A stretch of 64,000 bases of DNA from Amphibalanus amphitrite (lineage: Eukaryota; Arthropoda; Thecostraca; Balanomorpha; Balanidae), in assembly GCF_019059575.1 (NCBI RefSeq), contig NW_024882032.1, positions 186,001 to 250,000 on the forward strand, in the 5' to 3' direction. Below the pieces are notes generated by a model. It was given only the letters and a program-made list of their open reading frames with translations, was not told the origin of the DNA and made no database searches. Positions 47,401 through 61,800 of this stretch are shown here, piece by piece; position 1 is the stretch's first letter; the number at the start of each line of letters is the position of its first letter. The translations under genes and the position numbers were made by a program.

Positions 47401-49825
47401 GATGCAAGTATATCGCCGCGTGACTTAAATTGTTGAACGCTTACGAACCGTGAAGATAGTGGTGGACTGAACCGAGATGTGATACTAGTCATGCAGAATG
47501 TAGATGCGTTTTGATCGTATCCTTATATGTGCTGATGCAGATTGCATGTTCCGTTGAAGATGTGTGATAAAAAAAGAATGTAACGTTCCGATAAGACATT
47601 GCAAGTAAAGATGTTCAAATTACATACATCAAGAAAGCAGAAGGCAAGCGAGGATAGGTAATTCATCTTACTCTTCCCCTAGTTGTTACGAGCGAGCGAG
47701 CGCAGCGAGCGAAGTGAGTCTTTTCAATATAACGGAAAAATCTCAGTATGAGCGGCCCGGCCCGGCCCGGCCTGTAACGCTTTTGAGAGGCTTATATCTC
47801 AGCAACCGCTGGACCGATTGGCCTGCGGTCTTTTTTGTCTTTACTGGGGCGATTTCGCTGAAACTTGGCATACAGGTAGGCACCCACCAGGCAATGCATT
47901 CCCATGTGTTGCGGTTAGGATGCTACTGCACGTGCGCACGTGTAGGGGGCGTTTCCAGATCTCGAGAACGGCTGGGCCGATTGCGCTCAAATTTGGTACA
48001 CGGTTGGGGACCAGTTAGTAGGGTGCCGTGCAAAAGTCATTTTGGACCCCGTTTGCACGTGCGCACGTGCAGAATGCCGCTTCCAGATCTTAGGAACGGC
48101 TGGGCCGATTGCGTTTAAATTTGGCACACCGCTAGCGACCGGTTAGAAGGGTGCTTTGCGCAAGCCCGTTGGAAGCATCCTCTCGCCCTTCCGCACGTGC
48201 AGGGCTCACTATCTCGCTCGCTCGTTCTTCGCCCAAAGGGCGTTTTACTGGTTAGTATATTCATAATTAAATGGGTCGGAGAATAATATGGGAAATGTAC
48301 AATCTTAGCCATAAGTAATGGGTCGGAGAATCTGGAACCATAAGCATACCACAACTCCCATCGTGCTATTGCGCTGTTTGCAAGGAATTCAGCCGAAAAA
48401 AAAACAGTGGTTAGGCTCTAATTCAGGCATTTATCCATATTGTTTTTGCGCTTCGCACCGGAACGCACCCACAGGCCTCATTATCACTCTGGTATACAGT
48501 ATGCAGTATGCACTGGCCCAATAAAACGCTGCCAACTGCACTGGCAGTACCCGTGACGTCAAAGTCAGGCGAACCGTTACGTCGTTACGTCACCGGTTCC
48601 GACGTGACGCCCGTGGCGGGGTCTGAGGTAGGGTGGAGAGGAGCGAGGTGAACTGAGGGAGAAGCTAGGTGGACTGAAGTTGAACAACCAGATTTTGGCA
48701 GTGTGTGTTGAGAGATGACCGTGAGATAAAACGGTGATGGCTCCAGTTCGGAACTGTTCATGGAGTTCGAATGACAAAGTTCACAACTGAAGTCAACAAG
48801 TTCAAAGCAACTAGAAGACAATTACTACGAGCTAGCAGGCCATGGAACACATTTCATTCGCGCAATAAGAGCTGAGAAAAACTTAATATCGACACCACCA
48901 CATACATTGCATAATGCTAGGTTGTTAAAACAGAAATCACTAATGATCTGCAGAATCACGACAATCACCCAATTACGCCACTAACCTCTTGATAACGCTG
49001 AATCAGCAGGAGTCTGCACAGTTGACCCGGTATGAGTCACTAAGTAACAGCGAAGGCCGTGGAAGGTGTGGGTAAAGATGATGACAAGACTGTCATGAGA
49101 GAGTTAGTGATGACTATGTCATGTCCGATTGCAGCGAAGTTCGGGTGCAGGGCGCTGGCGCCTGGCGGGCTGAGTTCAACAATTCTTCAAAATTACCAAG
49201 GTCAGTTGGGCTGCAACCAAAGCGGGAACATATAGGTATTTAAGGATGGCATATGATCTAAAAATGGAAGGCTCAGCTGAGCCATGGGAATAACCTGATT
49301 TCATTGGAGGCACTAATCAGGAGGTGCGTTTGGAAAACCGAGTCATCATAAGGCAGCAATCCTGACTCACCTGAGTAAAAGTTATGCACCGTTCAGCGTG
49401 ACTTATCTAGAAAGTTTCGTGTAAGACACTGCAATGCATTCGTTCAAAAAAGGTACATTTTATGACTGTAAGCCTAGCCATAAGTAATGGATACAATTTT
49501 CCGTGCGGGCACTTTTTTCAGACCACTGATACTATATCTAGGTAAGCTTTCTCTATATATCAACACCCTAGATTATTCAAGTAATATCCTCCCAGCTTGG
49601 GAGAAACCCTTCCATTGGAGTCGTCCTTCAAGGCCATTCCACGAACTGAGGGTGATTTAGTTCAATCGGTGGGCGATTTGCCTGAGGGAACACCATGCCG
49701 GGAGGTAAATTTCAGGTAAATTTCACCAGCAGGTGGCATGGTAACACAAACAGGTAATTATGGGAGGACGAAAGAGATACAGAGGAAGAGAGAGAGAGAG
49801 GGAGAGAAAAAAGAGAGGGAGAGAG

Positions 49826-49878
<53 letters not shown>

Positions 49879-52800
49879 AAGAGAGAGAAAGATAGAGAAT
49901 GAGAGAGAGAGAGAGACCATTCTTTCCAAATCAAGAGTACGCACTACGGGTATAATAGTCATAATTCATGAAAGATTCATGAAAGAAATGATTCATGAAA
50001 TTCAGGCTTGCAATACGAAATACCAAACATCCTATTCCTGTCGGTGTGCAACACGGACAATAAAAAAGTTGAAAAAGTTTCAAAAAGTTTACATCCAATC
50101 GTCATCTCCAGTCCGCATCTCCTTACTCCACTCCACACAACTAAAGTAGTTTTGCTGAAGCAATTCCACGCACTTCAGCTGTCCTGAGTCATTATTAGTC
50201 CACTCCCCCCCCCCCCCGCCCCGCTCCGCAGTTCCCCGAACAGTTTCACGCTCCCATCGCCATTCCAGACTGGATCCGGCGTTCCATATCTGCTCCCGTT
50301 ACTTTCACCGCACACACATAGCAGCAGTGAGAGCCACGACAACCTTGGGCCTTGTCAGTGATCACCTGTATCCATCAGTCTCCCATCTACTGATCTGTCT
50401 TCGTTTCGAATCTCCACTATCTTTGTCAGCCTCCGTTGACATATCGGCTAAAGTGAAATGGATTCCCTGCGAGACCCTATGACCGATTGGGAGATTCCAC
50501 CACACCGCACAGTACATAGGAACAGCGCTTTCTATGAACACCAAATGCAAACAAAAACATGTGTTCAACGTCATTTAGTTCCGGAACAGTCCTAGCGAAC
50601 CATGAAACACCACGTTTCTATTTCTGTTTTATGTGACTGTTTTTAGTCGAACTGGGTTGACAAAACGAAGGTGGTGGTCAAACCATGGTTACGCTCTGGA
50701 ACCAAACGGTAACCACATAGTCATAAGTCATGTCTGTTATTCACCGGACGTATAAAGCAAGAGCAACATAGGGCCTTGAGAGCAACGACTTGAAAGGCAG
50801 ACCGGTCGCAGCTGCTGTTTCGACGTCTAAATACGTCAGAAAGAAACGCACGTGGAATTAGTAATCAACAACTTCCCAGTTGAGCCTCTCCCTATTTCAC
50901 ATCACCGTCTGTATATCGTTCCAAATTAGTTACATGACGACAATTTATAGGCGATGTTCCCTCAAAGTTTCGCAACTCGGCGCCACGGGAGACGTTATGG
51001 GGTTTTGCGCAACTCACCATACGGTGGGCTGGGAGATCCAGCGCCTACTCGTCCCTATCATTAATCTAGCGCAGATTCGAGGCCGGACGTGAAGTCAGCT
51101 GAGACCGAAAGGGCAGGAGGGAAGGATGGGGACGGGAGAGGAGAGAGCCGAGAGGGCATGGCTCGAGGAACGGGAAAGATGGAAGGGGACATGACCTAAT
51201 GGGATTGGAAGGAGGTGAGAGGAAGAATGGAAAGGGAAGAACGGGAATATAGCGCGACGAACGGGTCCAAGTGCAACAATCTGCCGTCTCACACCCATGG
51301 CCAGCCTAAGAAAGAACGATGTTAAGGCGCCTGGATCACTTTGCACGTGCTTTGGTCACTGTAAATGTATCGCTTAGTGAAAATGTTTATGAAAAGTCAT
51401 AAGAATTGTTATCGGATACATTTCAGGCAATACAAAATCACGTGCATCAATGGCGGTTGGCCTTTTAATCCATTTTCAGTTGGGTTTACAAACTATTGTC
51501 CAGAATTGGAGGATCAAAAGCATGCGATAGCATGCTTTTGCATCCGGAAATTCCCATTGGTGGGTCGCTGAAAAAAAGTTCGGCTGAACCTGTTTGTCAG
51601 TGAGTATGTGAGTATGTGAGTGAGTTTGTCCAAGCTTTTTTGGACCTGGAGTCAAAATGGGTGGACCGATCGGGACGAATGTGGGACCGTTCGATTCGTC
51701 TCCGGCGAGGTAAACTTTTGGTGCTGGCCTCGGTTCGCTCAGTGCTTCGTGGCACATGCTATTCCGTTTCAAAGTTTCGATGACACGAAATTTTTTGTCA
51801 AGGCTACAGGTCAATCCGAGGTCACGGGCAAAGCCACACTGGCGGGACACATCGGTAACACCTTGAACCAGTTTCCAGGGGGGTCACCGTCTGCGAGGGG
51901 TGCAGGCTGCACGTGCGGGGGGCGGAAAACCGTTTTGACGTGAGGCCCTCTGGCTCAAAGAAATTTTGAGCTATCAACCTCAAAATCGGTTCAGTGGTAG
52001 CCCCAGGCAAGGCCTCCAAAATAGAGCACATTTGATTGAGCTAAACTCCGTGGTGCATGAGCTATGCACGTGCAAGCCGATTGCACCCCTTCGTACGTTG
52101 CCACGCCTGCAGGGTAAACGGCAGCTCTAACTGGTTCAAAACTTGCAGGTCATAAGAAGAATACATTGAGTCATGACATTCCGGCGAGATAATATCCGAG
52201 GGGTGCAAGCTGCGCGTGCGGGGGGCGGATAACGGTTTTGACTAGGGATCCTTTGATCCCGGGAAACGTCGAGCTAGCGACACAAAAGTCGGTACACTGA
52301 TAGAACTAGACACACGTTACAGGATGTTATGAAAATGACTGCACTGGGGTGCCGGGGACATGAACTATGCACGTGCAGTTAATTCATATCTTACTGTAGG
52401 TAGATGTCCACACCAATCTCACGTGCTTCCAAACATTTTTGGGATGTTTCGGTCAAGGCCCTAAATACAAGGTTGCACGGACTAATTTCTACTAAATCTA
52501 CCAGAATATAGTTTACCGGTTGGGTATTTTAATAACTATTCAATCAACACTTCTTTATTATTTTCTCGTTATCATTTATAAGCAATTTTATAAATTGACT
52601 TTCAATTTGCTTGCCTTTTACTGGCAAAATAACTTTCTAGTATTGGGTCAACATAGTTGTGTAGCAGTAGGAACCATATCTGGCAAAACCCCAATGCCTA
52701 CATACAGCAGAAAAGCAGCCACCAGGTGTCGCCACAGTCGCCACTTGGTCGCCACACAGATGTCGCGCGCGTCGCCAATCGCCACACTACCGATTTCCAT

Positions 52801-55800
52801 AAGGACGCATATGTACGGATATGTATTGGAAAGTCGCCTTTAAGGATTACGCTTACATCCTTTGCTTATGAGGTCGGTGGTTGGAAATTGGGAGGGGCTC
52901 AGCTATTTTCGACCACGGATATGGCTTTATCAAATGATGAGGAACATGCTGATAAGCGTTTTATGTGTCATAACAGCACATAAGTATTTTTAATCATTTT
53001 TCAAAAATAGCCAATCCGCCGTATCCTTCAGTGCAAAGTGCCGTCGGTCAGTCCCGACGTGACGTCACGCAGGGAATTTGCCAGATTTTCCTACTAGACT
53101 TCGACACCCCCGGGTTTCGGTTAGTTTCAGGTTCAGTCCAAGCTCAGTCTGTGTTTCGGTGGTTTGGCCCGGTGTGTGCCCTCAGTGCCGTTCCTCCAAT
53201 TCTGGCCCAAGGCAACGCAAGAGCGCTGCCGGCATCTAGTTTAGGAGGCATAACACCAAATGATTAGTTTTGGTGTCGCTTCGTCGACCGTAAATTGTAG
53301 AACCAAATGGAGATTCATGCCACAAGTCATACCTGTAATCCGTATGTGTCCTCGATAATGCTTATACAAGTTGTCCAAACCAATACCACGAATTCCCATC
53401 GAAAGAAATTGGGCCAACGCAATCCCATAATCCTGAATTTTCATCACCAAATTGTCATCACCAATCGATCGGCGTCCGTCATTCGTCCATGCCTCCTCGA
53501 GTCCCCGTCCAGCACTGCGCACGGCGCGGTCCACAGCGCTCGTTAGGTACGGTCTCATGGGACCGCCACCGCCGACGCCGCCGCTGACTCCTCACGCCCG
53601 TAGACTGCCGCCGGCCGAGGCTGAGGTTCTATGGTTGACGCTGACGCAGCTAGGGCGAATAGTTTCGCACTCTCATGGTGCGTGGTGACACGTGGGTGGA
53701 GCCATGAGGGTCGCGGGTTGAGTCGCTTGAGTTGCGGGCTCAGCCGGTTGAGCTGACCGGGATGAGTGATGACCGAAAGTTTGTAAATCATTACAGTGTA
53801 TTACCAGTCAAGATGTATAATAGGACTCTACTGATGTCTTATTCCCCATAAACTTGACTGGTTCGGCTCAACCCTCTAAACAAACAAGAAAACGGTGAAC
53901 GACACGCTCCAGATCTTACTGTACCCCAATTAAATCGCATCTAACTTGTTCAAACTCCGAAACCCGACCAGTCCAGGGTCTATGACCGAAACCAGTTAAA
54001 TTCTAGCCCGACCCAGGGTGCACCTCGATCTAACACGACCGATAACAGACGATGCCTCATCGGTCCAAGTTCACGTGTCTTCGGACACTGTCTAACAAGT
54101 TAGCTAGGGAGTGAAGTTCATGTCAACCCTACAATTTAACCCAGCAAATACCGGCCATTTTTCTTCTCAATATAAATGCAATGATAGTGAATAAGCGTGA
54201 CCTACTGTGTGCTTTTGTGTATGTTTATGTTGAGTTCAGGCGATGACCGGTGCGGCGACACTACTAAAGACGGCTTTAAATTAACCGTGGTTGACTAAAG
54301 ACCAGACTTGTAAGCGATTCAACTCTGATTGAATCGATTCTCATGAATCGCTTGTAAATGCCGACTCACTGTGATTGAGTCGGTTGAATCACCTCTTGTC
54401 GCCATATGAGTTGTGATTGAATCGGTCACACACAGCAACTTAAAGTGATTGAGTCGGCAACTCATCTATTCAAGTTGATTGAATCGACAAAATGATTCAA
54501 TCACAATGTGCTGGGAATTGCTTAATCTATGACTATATGTACTACTATATTATGTAGAAATATATGTGGCATTTGCATCACAGACACACACATTGCACTG
54601 CAAAATTTTGAGGTATTTTGTCAGTATTATAAATGCGCATGGCTATCATGATTAAAAAAAAAAACAATAATTTTGTTGAAAGTTTTAATCAAACTGAAAA
54701 CACAAATTATACATAAACGTTGATGCATGAACATGGAAAAATGCATGTTAATTTATTTCCAGTGCATGAAAGCACTGCTATCAAGTTAACAGTAGCGGGT
54801 GCACATTGCTCAACACACATGGTTTCAGTTTTACATATTATGTTAATCTTTACATTTTCAATGACCTGTTTCATCAGGACATTTGTGAGCAAGCAAAACA
54901 TATTTATGCATGCACAATGCATGTTCACATTAGAATTTTGTAACCTTAGTTAATAATTTGGACAGAGGGCCATAAATTGCTTGGTCTAATCCATTGTCAA
55001 AATCGCTTCACATTTCCCAGCAGAATCAGCGTTTACCTATCAACATAAAGAATACCTTAGCTTATGAGCATTGATGGATCTGTCATATAGATAGGTACTG
55101 CCGTGGCTTTCAGTTTCACAAAAGTAAAGATACAATGGCGAAAACTTGATACATAGCCTACTATTAAAAAGAAAACTTTCAAACACCTCCATTTCACCTG
55201 CACCATCACCCAAAAATGAAAACTATTGCTTTCATAGCTCAACAAACAATCTTGTGCTGTTTGGTGTTCTTCGCCCTCTAGTTTTATGGATCGCTAACAG
55301 TTTTTGCATTCGATGCTAAATTCTGATTAGAGATTTGCCAGACTGCTCGCAATACTTGCCATATGCAAGCCACGCAGAATACATTTTTATGTCGCAGCTG
55401 CGTCAATATACGCTGTAACTATGTTGTAGTGCTGGGCGTAAATGCAGATCGTAAAACTAATTTATTAGCATTTTACTGTTAGATAATTTTTCCTTAATTT
55501 TTCCTTTCCTAAAAACTGTTTTCCACGCCTACTAAAATACGCATAGTTCAATCAAAAAACATAAACTATTTATTTTATATATTTCTGCTGCTTGATTCAA
55601 GATGGTCGCCCACTTAGCGCATGCGCATTTGAACCCAGCTCCGCGCCGTATGAAGTGACCTTGGTGTCGTGGGAGCTTGGAGTTGTTATTTTGTTATTGA
55701 AGTTATGGATAGTTGAGGTAGCTTTAACATGAGAGCATTCAAACTTATATTATGTAATTGTTGAACAGCTTCGTAAGTATCGATATTCCGTATCATTGTT

Positions 55801-58800
55801 AGTAAAGAAAACTTGTAGCGCGCCGGATATGTCTAGTCCTGTGTCTTGTTTTACCATTGCTTCATAAAGTATCAAACAATCCTTTTTATGGCTGATCCTG
55901 ATCACCAGCTATTTCAGTTTGGGTATCACAATTGGTTTGCAAATTTTGGTCCTTTTCGATGACGCTGATGATGTGTAGTAGCATTCTGTGAAATTTTGCA
56001 TTTGTTTCCTTTTGTAAGCAGATAAATAAATTTTATAAGTCCTCTGGTAGCTTCATTTGTAACAGAACTTGAGTATTCTGAACTTAAATTATCATCTTTA
56101 CACCATATTTTTGTAAATACTTAAAATTTTGTTGAATTAAGTATAGATTTGGTACTTTTCTATATTTTTTATTCGCTCGGTTTGTTATTGGTATTCTCCC
56201 AGTGTATTTAATTGGTATCGGTTTGGTATCAATATCCAAAAAAAAAAATAATTGGCATTACATATCGGTATATATTATATATAACATGTTGATTGAATCG
56301 AGTTGAGTTGAATCATGAGTTGAGTCATTCCCTGAATCACTGCTAATGGGATGAGTCGTGATTGAGTTGAATCACAAGGCCAATGAGTCGTGATTGAATC
56401 GCTTGGAAAATCTGACTGTTTGATTGAGTTGTGATTGAATCGGTCATTTCATCAAGTGAGTCGTGACTGAATCAACTGAATTTTTTTGAATCGTTTACAA
56501 GTCTGCTAAAGACGGCTTAAATTAACCGTGGTTGACTTATTGGTGGATTCAGAAGCTGCTTTTATAGATAGTGTTGAACGGCTTATACGTTTCCAGTTGA
56601 CAATGTTGTCCGATGCAAATCAGCGCGTTTAAAGGTAGTGTGCCAGCTTTCCTGGACCGTATGGAGTTAATGGCCCAGATAAGGAGAACCGGATTTTTAG
56701 AACTTATCCATACCTTCAAAACTCATGGAAACGTCTTAAATTCTTCAAATTTTGAGTACCCCAGTGCGAAATTTGCCCCGACGGGTTGTCGGTCGTACCC
56801 CAACCACATTTCACAGCACTATGAACAATAAATGCACGCACTGAAATCGCTATTACCGATATGCTCATCCAATCAAGTTTCGATAAACCCGTTCATCATC
56901 ATCTCCTGCGGTTTCGAACACGCCTGTTAGGTGGTGCGGTAGACCGCGCCCAAAGCCAGGGCCCCGGTAACGTGAGGTAGTCGAGTCGGGGCAGCGTGCG
57001 CTGACCCAAGCCGGGGCCGCGCGTCCTCCCGGTGTCATGTGATAGCCCGGGGCTGCCCGCGGGGATGCGGTAGACCGCGCCCAAAGCTGCGGCCCCCATA
57101 GAGATATTGTATACATAGAGATGACATGCACTTAAAATCGTGGCGATTCAGTGGGTCTTTTTAAGCAACTTATTTTCAGCCAGTAGCGTGCCAATATGGC
57201 TGAGGCATTGTTGGCCTGAAGAAATTATTACGTAGCGAGCGAAGCAAGCGTAGTCTTTCGTAGATTAACAGAAATTTCTGAGTATGAGCGGCCGGCCGGC
57301 CGTGGTTACGCTTTTGCGAGGCTTATATCTCAGCAACCACTTGACCGATTTACATTCGATGATTTTTCTAGGGTAGCTTCATTCCTTCTACCAAGTATTC
57401 AAATATTCTCGATGCATGTGGGTGACCGCTTATGCACGTGCCACGTGCAAAACGAAGAGGTGTCAGTTTTGCAATTGTTGCAATATCTTGGTAACTAATT
57501 GGCCGATTGCGCTGAAAGTTGGTATGTATGTAGGCACCCACTAGGCATTGCATATCCATGTGCCACAGTTGGGGTGCTGCTGCACGTGCGCACGTGCAGG
57601 GGTCGATTCCAGATCTCGAGAACGGCTGAACCGATTGTGCTGAAATTTGGTACATGGTTAGGGACCAGTTAGTAGGGTGCCGTGCAAAAGTCAGTTGTGA
57701 CCCATTTTGCACGTGTGCACGTGCAGGGTGCCGCTTCCAGATCTCGAGAACGGCTAGGCCGATTGCGCTCTAATTTGGCACATCGCTAGGGACCGGTTAG
57801 TAGGCTGCAGTGCACAAGTTAGTTGGATGTGTCCCTTGCAAATTCGCTTGTCCAAGGCCCACCCTCTCGCTCGCTCCGTTGATCGCCCCAAAAGGCGTTT
57901 TACTGGTTAAAAATATTGCTGTTCTTTCCTGGCTGATTTCATTCCTGAGGTAAGCAATGAAATTTGTAACATGATTTCATTTTGTGTTTTATTGAATTCC
58001 TTAAAAGCTCGCCCAAAAACATTCTCTCTCATTCAGGCTCTCATCAACCCGGCAGGCGGTGGACCTCCCGGCCACCTTCCGCGCAGTGGGGGAGGGGGCA
58101 TTTTTTTGCCCCCCTCCCGTATCTCCGAAACTACTGGACGGATCCGTAACATTCAAACGATGTTCGATAGCCCTGTCAAATTTGTCGACGGAACTTCAAT
58201 TTCATTCACCTCGGGGTCACCGATGACGTCACAGGTCAGGTCAAAGATAAAATGTTTCGCGTACGTTAAAAATAGGGCGTACGTTGCCTAGTATGTGTTG
58301 CCATTAGAGGTCACTGACAATACCATGTCAGGTCACAGGTCAGGTCACCAAGGGTCAGCACATGAACCAACTTTACTATTTACTAGGGTTGTGCGATGCA
58401 TGTTTTATGGCCCCCCTGACATGGTCCCCCCCCAAAAAAAAGGTTACAGGTCTAAGGTCATTTGGGTCAGGTTCATGGAATTTTCAGGGTAGGTTCCTTG
58501 AGATTTGGTCAAGTTTGGCGCTTTCGGTCAACCGTCGTGAAAACGGCATCTCTGAACCTTTCTGAGCAGGGTGCAAGCTCAAATATACATATGTTGCATG
58601 TTCCCATTCAATGATACATTAACCCTCGCCGGACCTATTGGTTTTCTACATACGCGCAGGCCGAGGGGGGGGGGGCGGGTACGACCCCCCCCCTCGCCGT
58701 TTCGCCCCTGGTGGAGCTAGCGCGTCGCGGAAAAAACGAGCGTGTGCGCCAATACGAGACGCAGAGATTGGTACCCGATTTTAAGGTCCTAGGTCAACCG

Positions 58801-61800
58801 GTGACCTCTGAGGTCAGGTCAAGTGCCCCAAGGTACGGTTCAGTTTTTGGTGAATAACTTCGCAAAAACGGCCGCAGAGCGCCGATTTTGGCAGCATCGT
58901 GTTTGCCTCGCTCAGGCGCGTCGAATGATATACTTTTTGTCCGGGTCAGGTCAACTTTGGGTGTTGACCTCAGGTCAAGGTCAGGTCAGCACCCCCAGGT
59001 CACGAAGTTGGTCGAAAGAGGTCATGTCGCATATCATTCGATTCGGCAGGCCCTCCTGAGTCCATTGGTGGCTTTCAAGACTTGCTAGCTCAATTTGATC
59101 AAGAGTTATTGACGAAAAACTAATATGACCTTGATGACGTCATAAATGACGTCACGCAAGGTCAACATTGCAAAAGTGACGCATCTAACCTTGCAAGGAG
59201 TGCATCAAATCACGATTCTGTGTGCTTGAGATAGTTGGAGATTGTTCCCGGTGCCAGAATAGCAGTTTTCATTTTTGCCCATTGACTTATAATGGTGAGG
59301 TCACGAAAATGACCTGACCTCATATGACCTTTAGGAAAAATCCGAGATATACAAGTTGTGGGACTCATAATGGATACTAGATCCTGCAAGTTTCATTTCC
59401 CTGTGACATCTCCTCTGGCACTGACGGCGTTGCGAAGTTGCGACACCTGAGGACCATGCAGAGGTTCACTTATGACGTGATAGGTCAGTGACCTGACCTG
59501 ACCTGAAAATGCGGTTGGTGTCACAAGATGCGGCTTGGATCAAAGGTATGCCAAGTTTCAGCTCTCTATCGCCTGCGTGTTCGGAGCTATCGTGAAAAAC
59601 CCTATAGGGAGGCGGCACCCGCCCCCCCCCCCGTCGGACGGCGAGGGTTAACCCGCGCCCCACTGGGGTCTGTGTATAACACGCCCTACTGGGGGGGGGG
59701 GGGGGCTATTCATAGCCACCCCCCCCCCCCTCCTAACTCCGAAACTACTGGGCCGATCGTCAAAATTCAAACGGCGTCTGATAGCCCCGGAAAAACTGTC
59801 GAGCGAAACCTAATTTCATTGACCTCGAGGTCACCGACGACGTCACAGGTCAGGTCAAAGTAAAAATTATTAGCATTTTGGCTTGTTCACATTTTGGGCT
59901 CTGGCCGCCGTCTTAGAAGTCAGATCAGGCTAATTTTTGGTTTCCACACTCGTGAACAGATGCTCTAGATACCTTGAGGGTACCAAACTTGTACTTTGAT
60001 TTTCAGGTCAGGGTCAGGTCATCACAGGTCACGAAAATATTATATCATCCGTCGGTCACGTGACACATGTTTTATGGTCCATTTAGGCCATAGATTTCGA
60101 ATTTGATGTCGTCTGTGTCATTCGAGGTCATTTTGAGTCGAATTTAGCCTAGGTCAGGTCACTTTCAGGTCAAAAAGGTCAATTTTTGAAGTTAAAATTT
60201 TTCAAGAAAAAGGTGTCTATTGCATGCAGTTTGAGCTCAGGAACACGATGGTGCCATTTATATTGGTGTGTGATGTCAAATACGTACTAAAAAATTGATT
60301 TGAAAAATTAATAATTGTGAATTTTTTGCAATAATGCGTATAACTTGGCCATTTTTGAAGATATTTAGCTAAAACTTGCTAGAGTTAGTCATAATCATGC
60401 GTTCTGTCACATATATTCCGGTTTTTTCGAAAAGTCAAAAACTTTTTGAAAAAAAATATAAAAATATAAATTTTGAATATTATTATATAAAATTTTCGAA
60501 ATTTTCAAAATTTTGAAAATCCGAGATAGCAGTTTGATAGCGCGGTCAATTCTGAGTCCTTTCATGCAAAGAAATTGGATCTAGCTTAAAAACTGAGCCC
60601 TTGGGAGCGATTGCCGTGGTTCAATGTTTTGCGTCGAAATCGGACGAACATGACGTCACTCTGACGTCATTTCCGGCCGACCTATGGTAGCTACGAAGTT
60701 CAAATTTTGACACAAGGTGTCAAATTGATGCAGCCGAAGGTACTGAAAGTTTGGCGTCGATCCGTCAAGCGGTTTGGAAGTTATTGCAGAAAAACGGGAG
60801 GGGGGGCTATAAATAGCCCCCCCCCCAGTGGGGCGCGGGTTAATGATACATCCAGTACCTGATACGAGCATAAAGTTAAACATGCCTAATTTCATTTCAA
60901 TAATAACGCTCGAAAGCGTCACAGCTAGACAAAAAAGAAAAACTGTACTTAAAAATAAGCGGATGTGAACACAATCTCCTTGACCGAATCCTTACAAAAT
61001 GCAAGTCACGGGCCATGGCACCCCAGAAAACCTTGCTTAAAAAGACCCACTGAATCGCCACGAAATCAAGTGCTTTAACATAGGCGTGTCATCTCTATGT
61101 ATATAAGACCTCTATGGCGGCCCCGGCTTGGGTCAGCGCACGCTGCCCCGACTCGGCTACCTCACGTTACCGGGGCCCTGGCTTTGGGCGCGGCTTCTGC
61201 TCATACTTTGTGGTGCGGTGGTGGTGCGTCGGGCCGCGCGCTCTGACTTTGGCCAAGAAAAATGCGTCAGCTGATCATTGTCATTTCTGCCACTTGCGTG
61301 TGGTGAAATGGGGTCATAACTTATGAGACGGCTTTTTCATATCAATTATTTTACATAAAATCATATTTTAAACCATAAATAATGTTCGACAGCCAAATAA
61401 AAGAAACAATACCAATACAGGCTTACAGTTTAAGGCTCGACATTGTGTTGTCTACGATTAGACAGCTGATAACTCATTCCCGTACGTCGTAACTCTATAA
61501 TGACCTTTGCTTATTGTCACATGTGCGCCGCATTCGCGATTGTTGCCGACGCCTGTTTGCAGGTCAGCCCACTACAGTTGTTATACATATCGAAAAACCG
61601 ATAAACTTAAGCCGTAATCGCCACGCCATATGTGGAAGGCTTTTGGTGTCAATACATACATACATACATACATACTTTTAGGCGAAAAAGGCACTATTCC
61701 AGGCCCATTTTTGATTTTTTTGCGATATTAGGTAAAAACAGAAGCTTCTTATCCTAGGAAAAATAAAATGGGAAATCTTTCAAAGGTGGCACACTACCTT

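Larger units (their letters stand above)
57097..61116. mobile_element. 4.0-kb composite element, CATAGAG ends, 8-bp TSD
   Basis: GCGGCCCC is duplicated exactly at 57089-57096 and 61117-61124. Ends CATAGAGATATTGTATACAT and, inverted, CATAGAGGTCTTATATACAT continue into ACATAGAGATGACA. CA-start ends and an 8-bp duplication fit P- or hAT-type elements; the superfamily is undecided. It carries an E-box repeat (57226-57908), an F1a-like fragment, F2 and F1b, but no transposase. Confidence 0.9.
56633..61799. mobile_element. TTAA-flanked element G, second copy, interrupted
   Basis: It lies between TTAA at 56629-56632 and 61800-61803. The outer parts (56633-57096 and 61117-61799) match 1621-2700 closely. 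They are separated by a 4.0-kb insertion at the edge of the second palindrome arm. A CATA microsatellite was gained near 61655. Confidence 0.92.
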
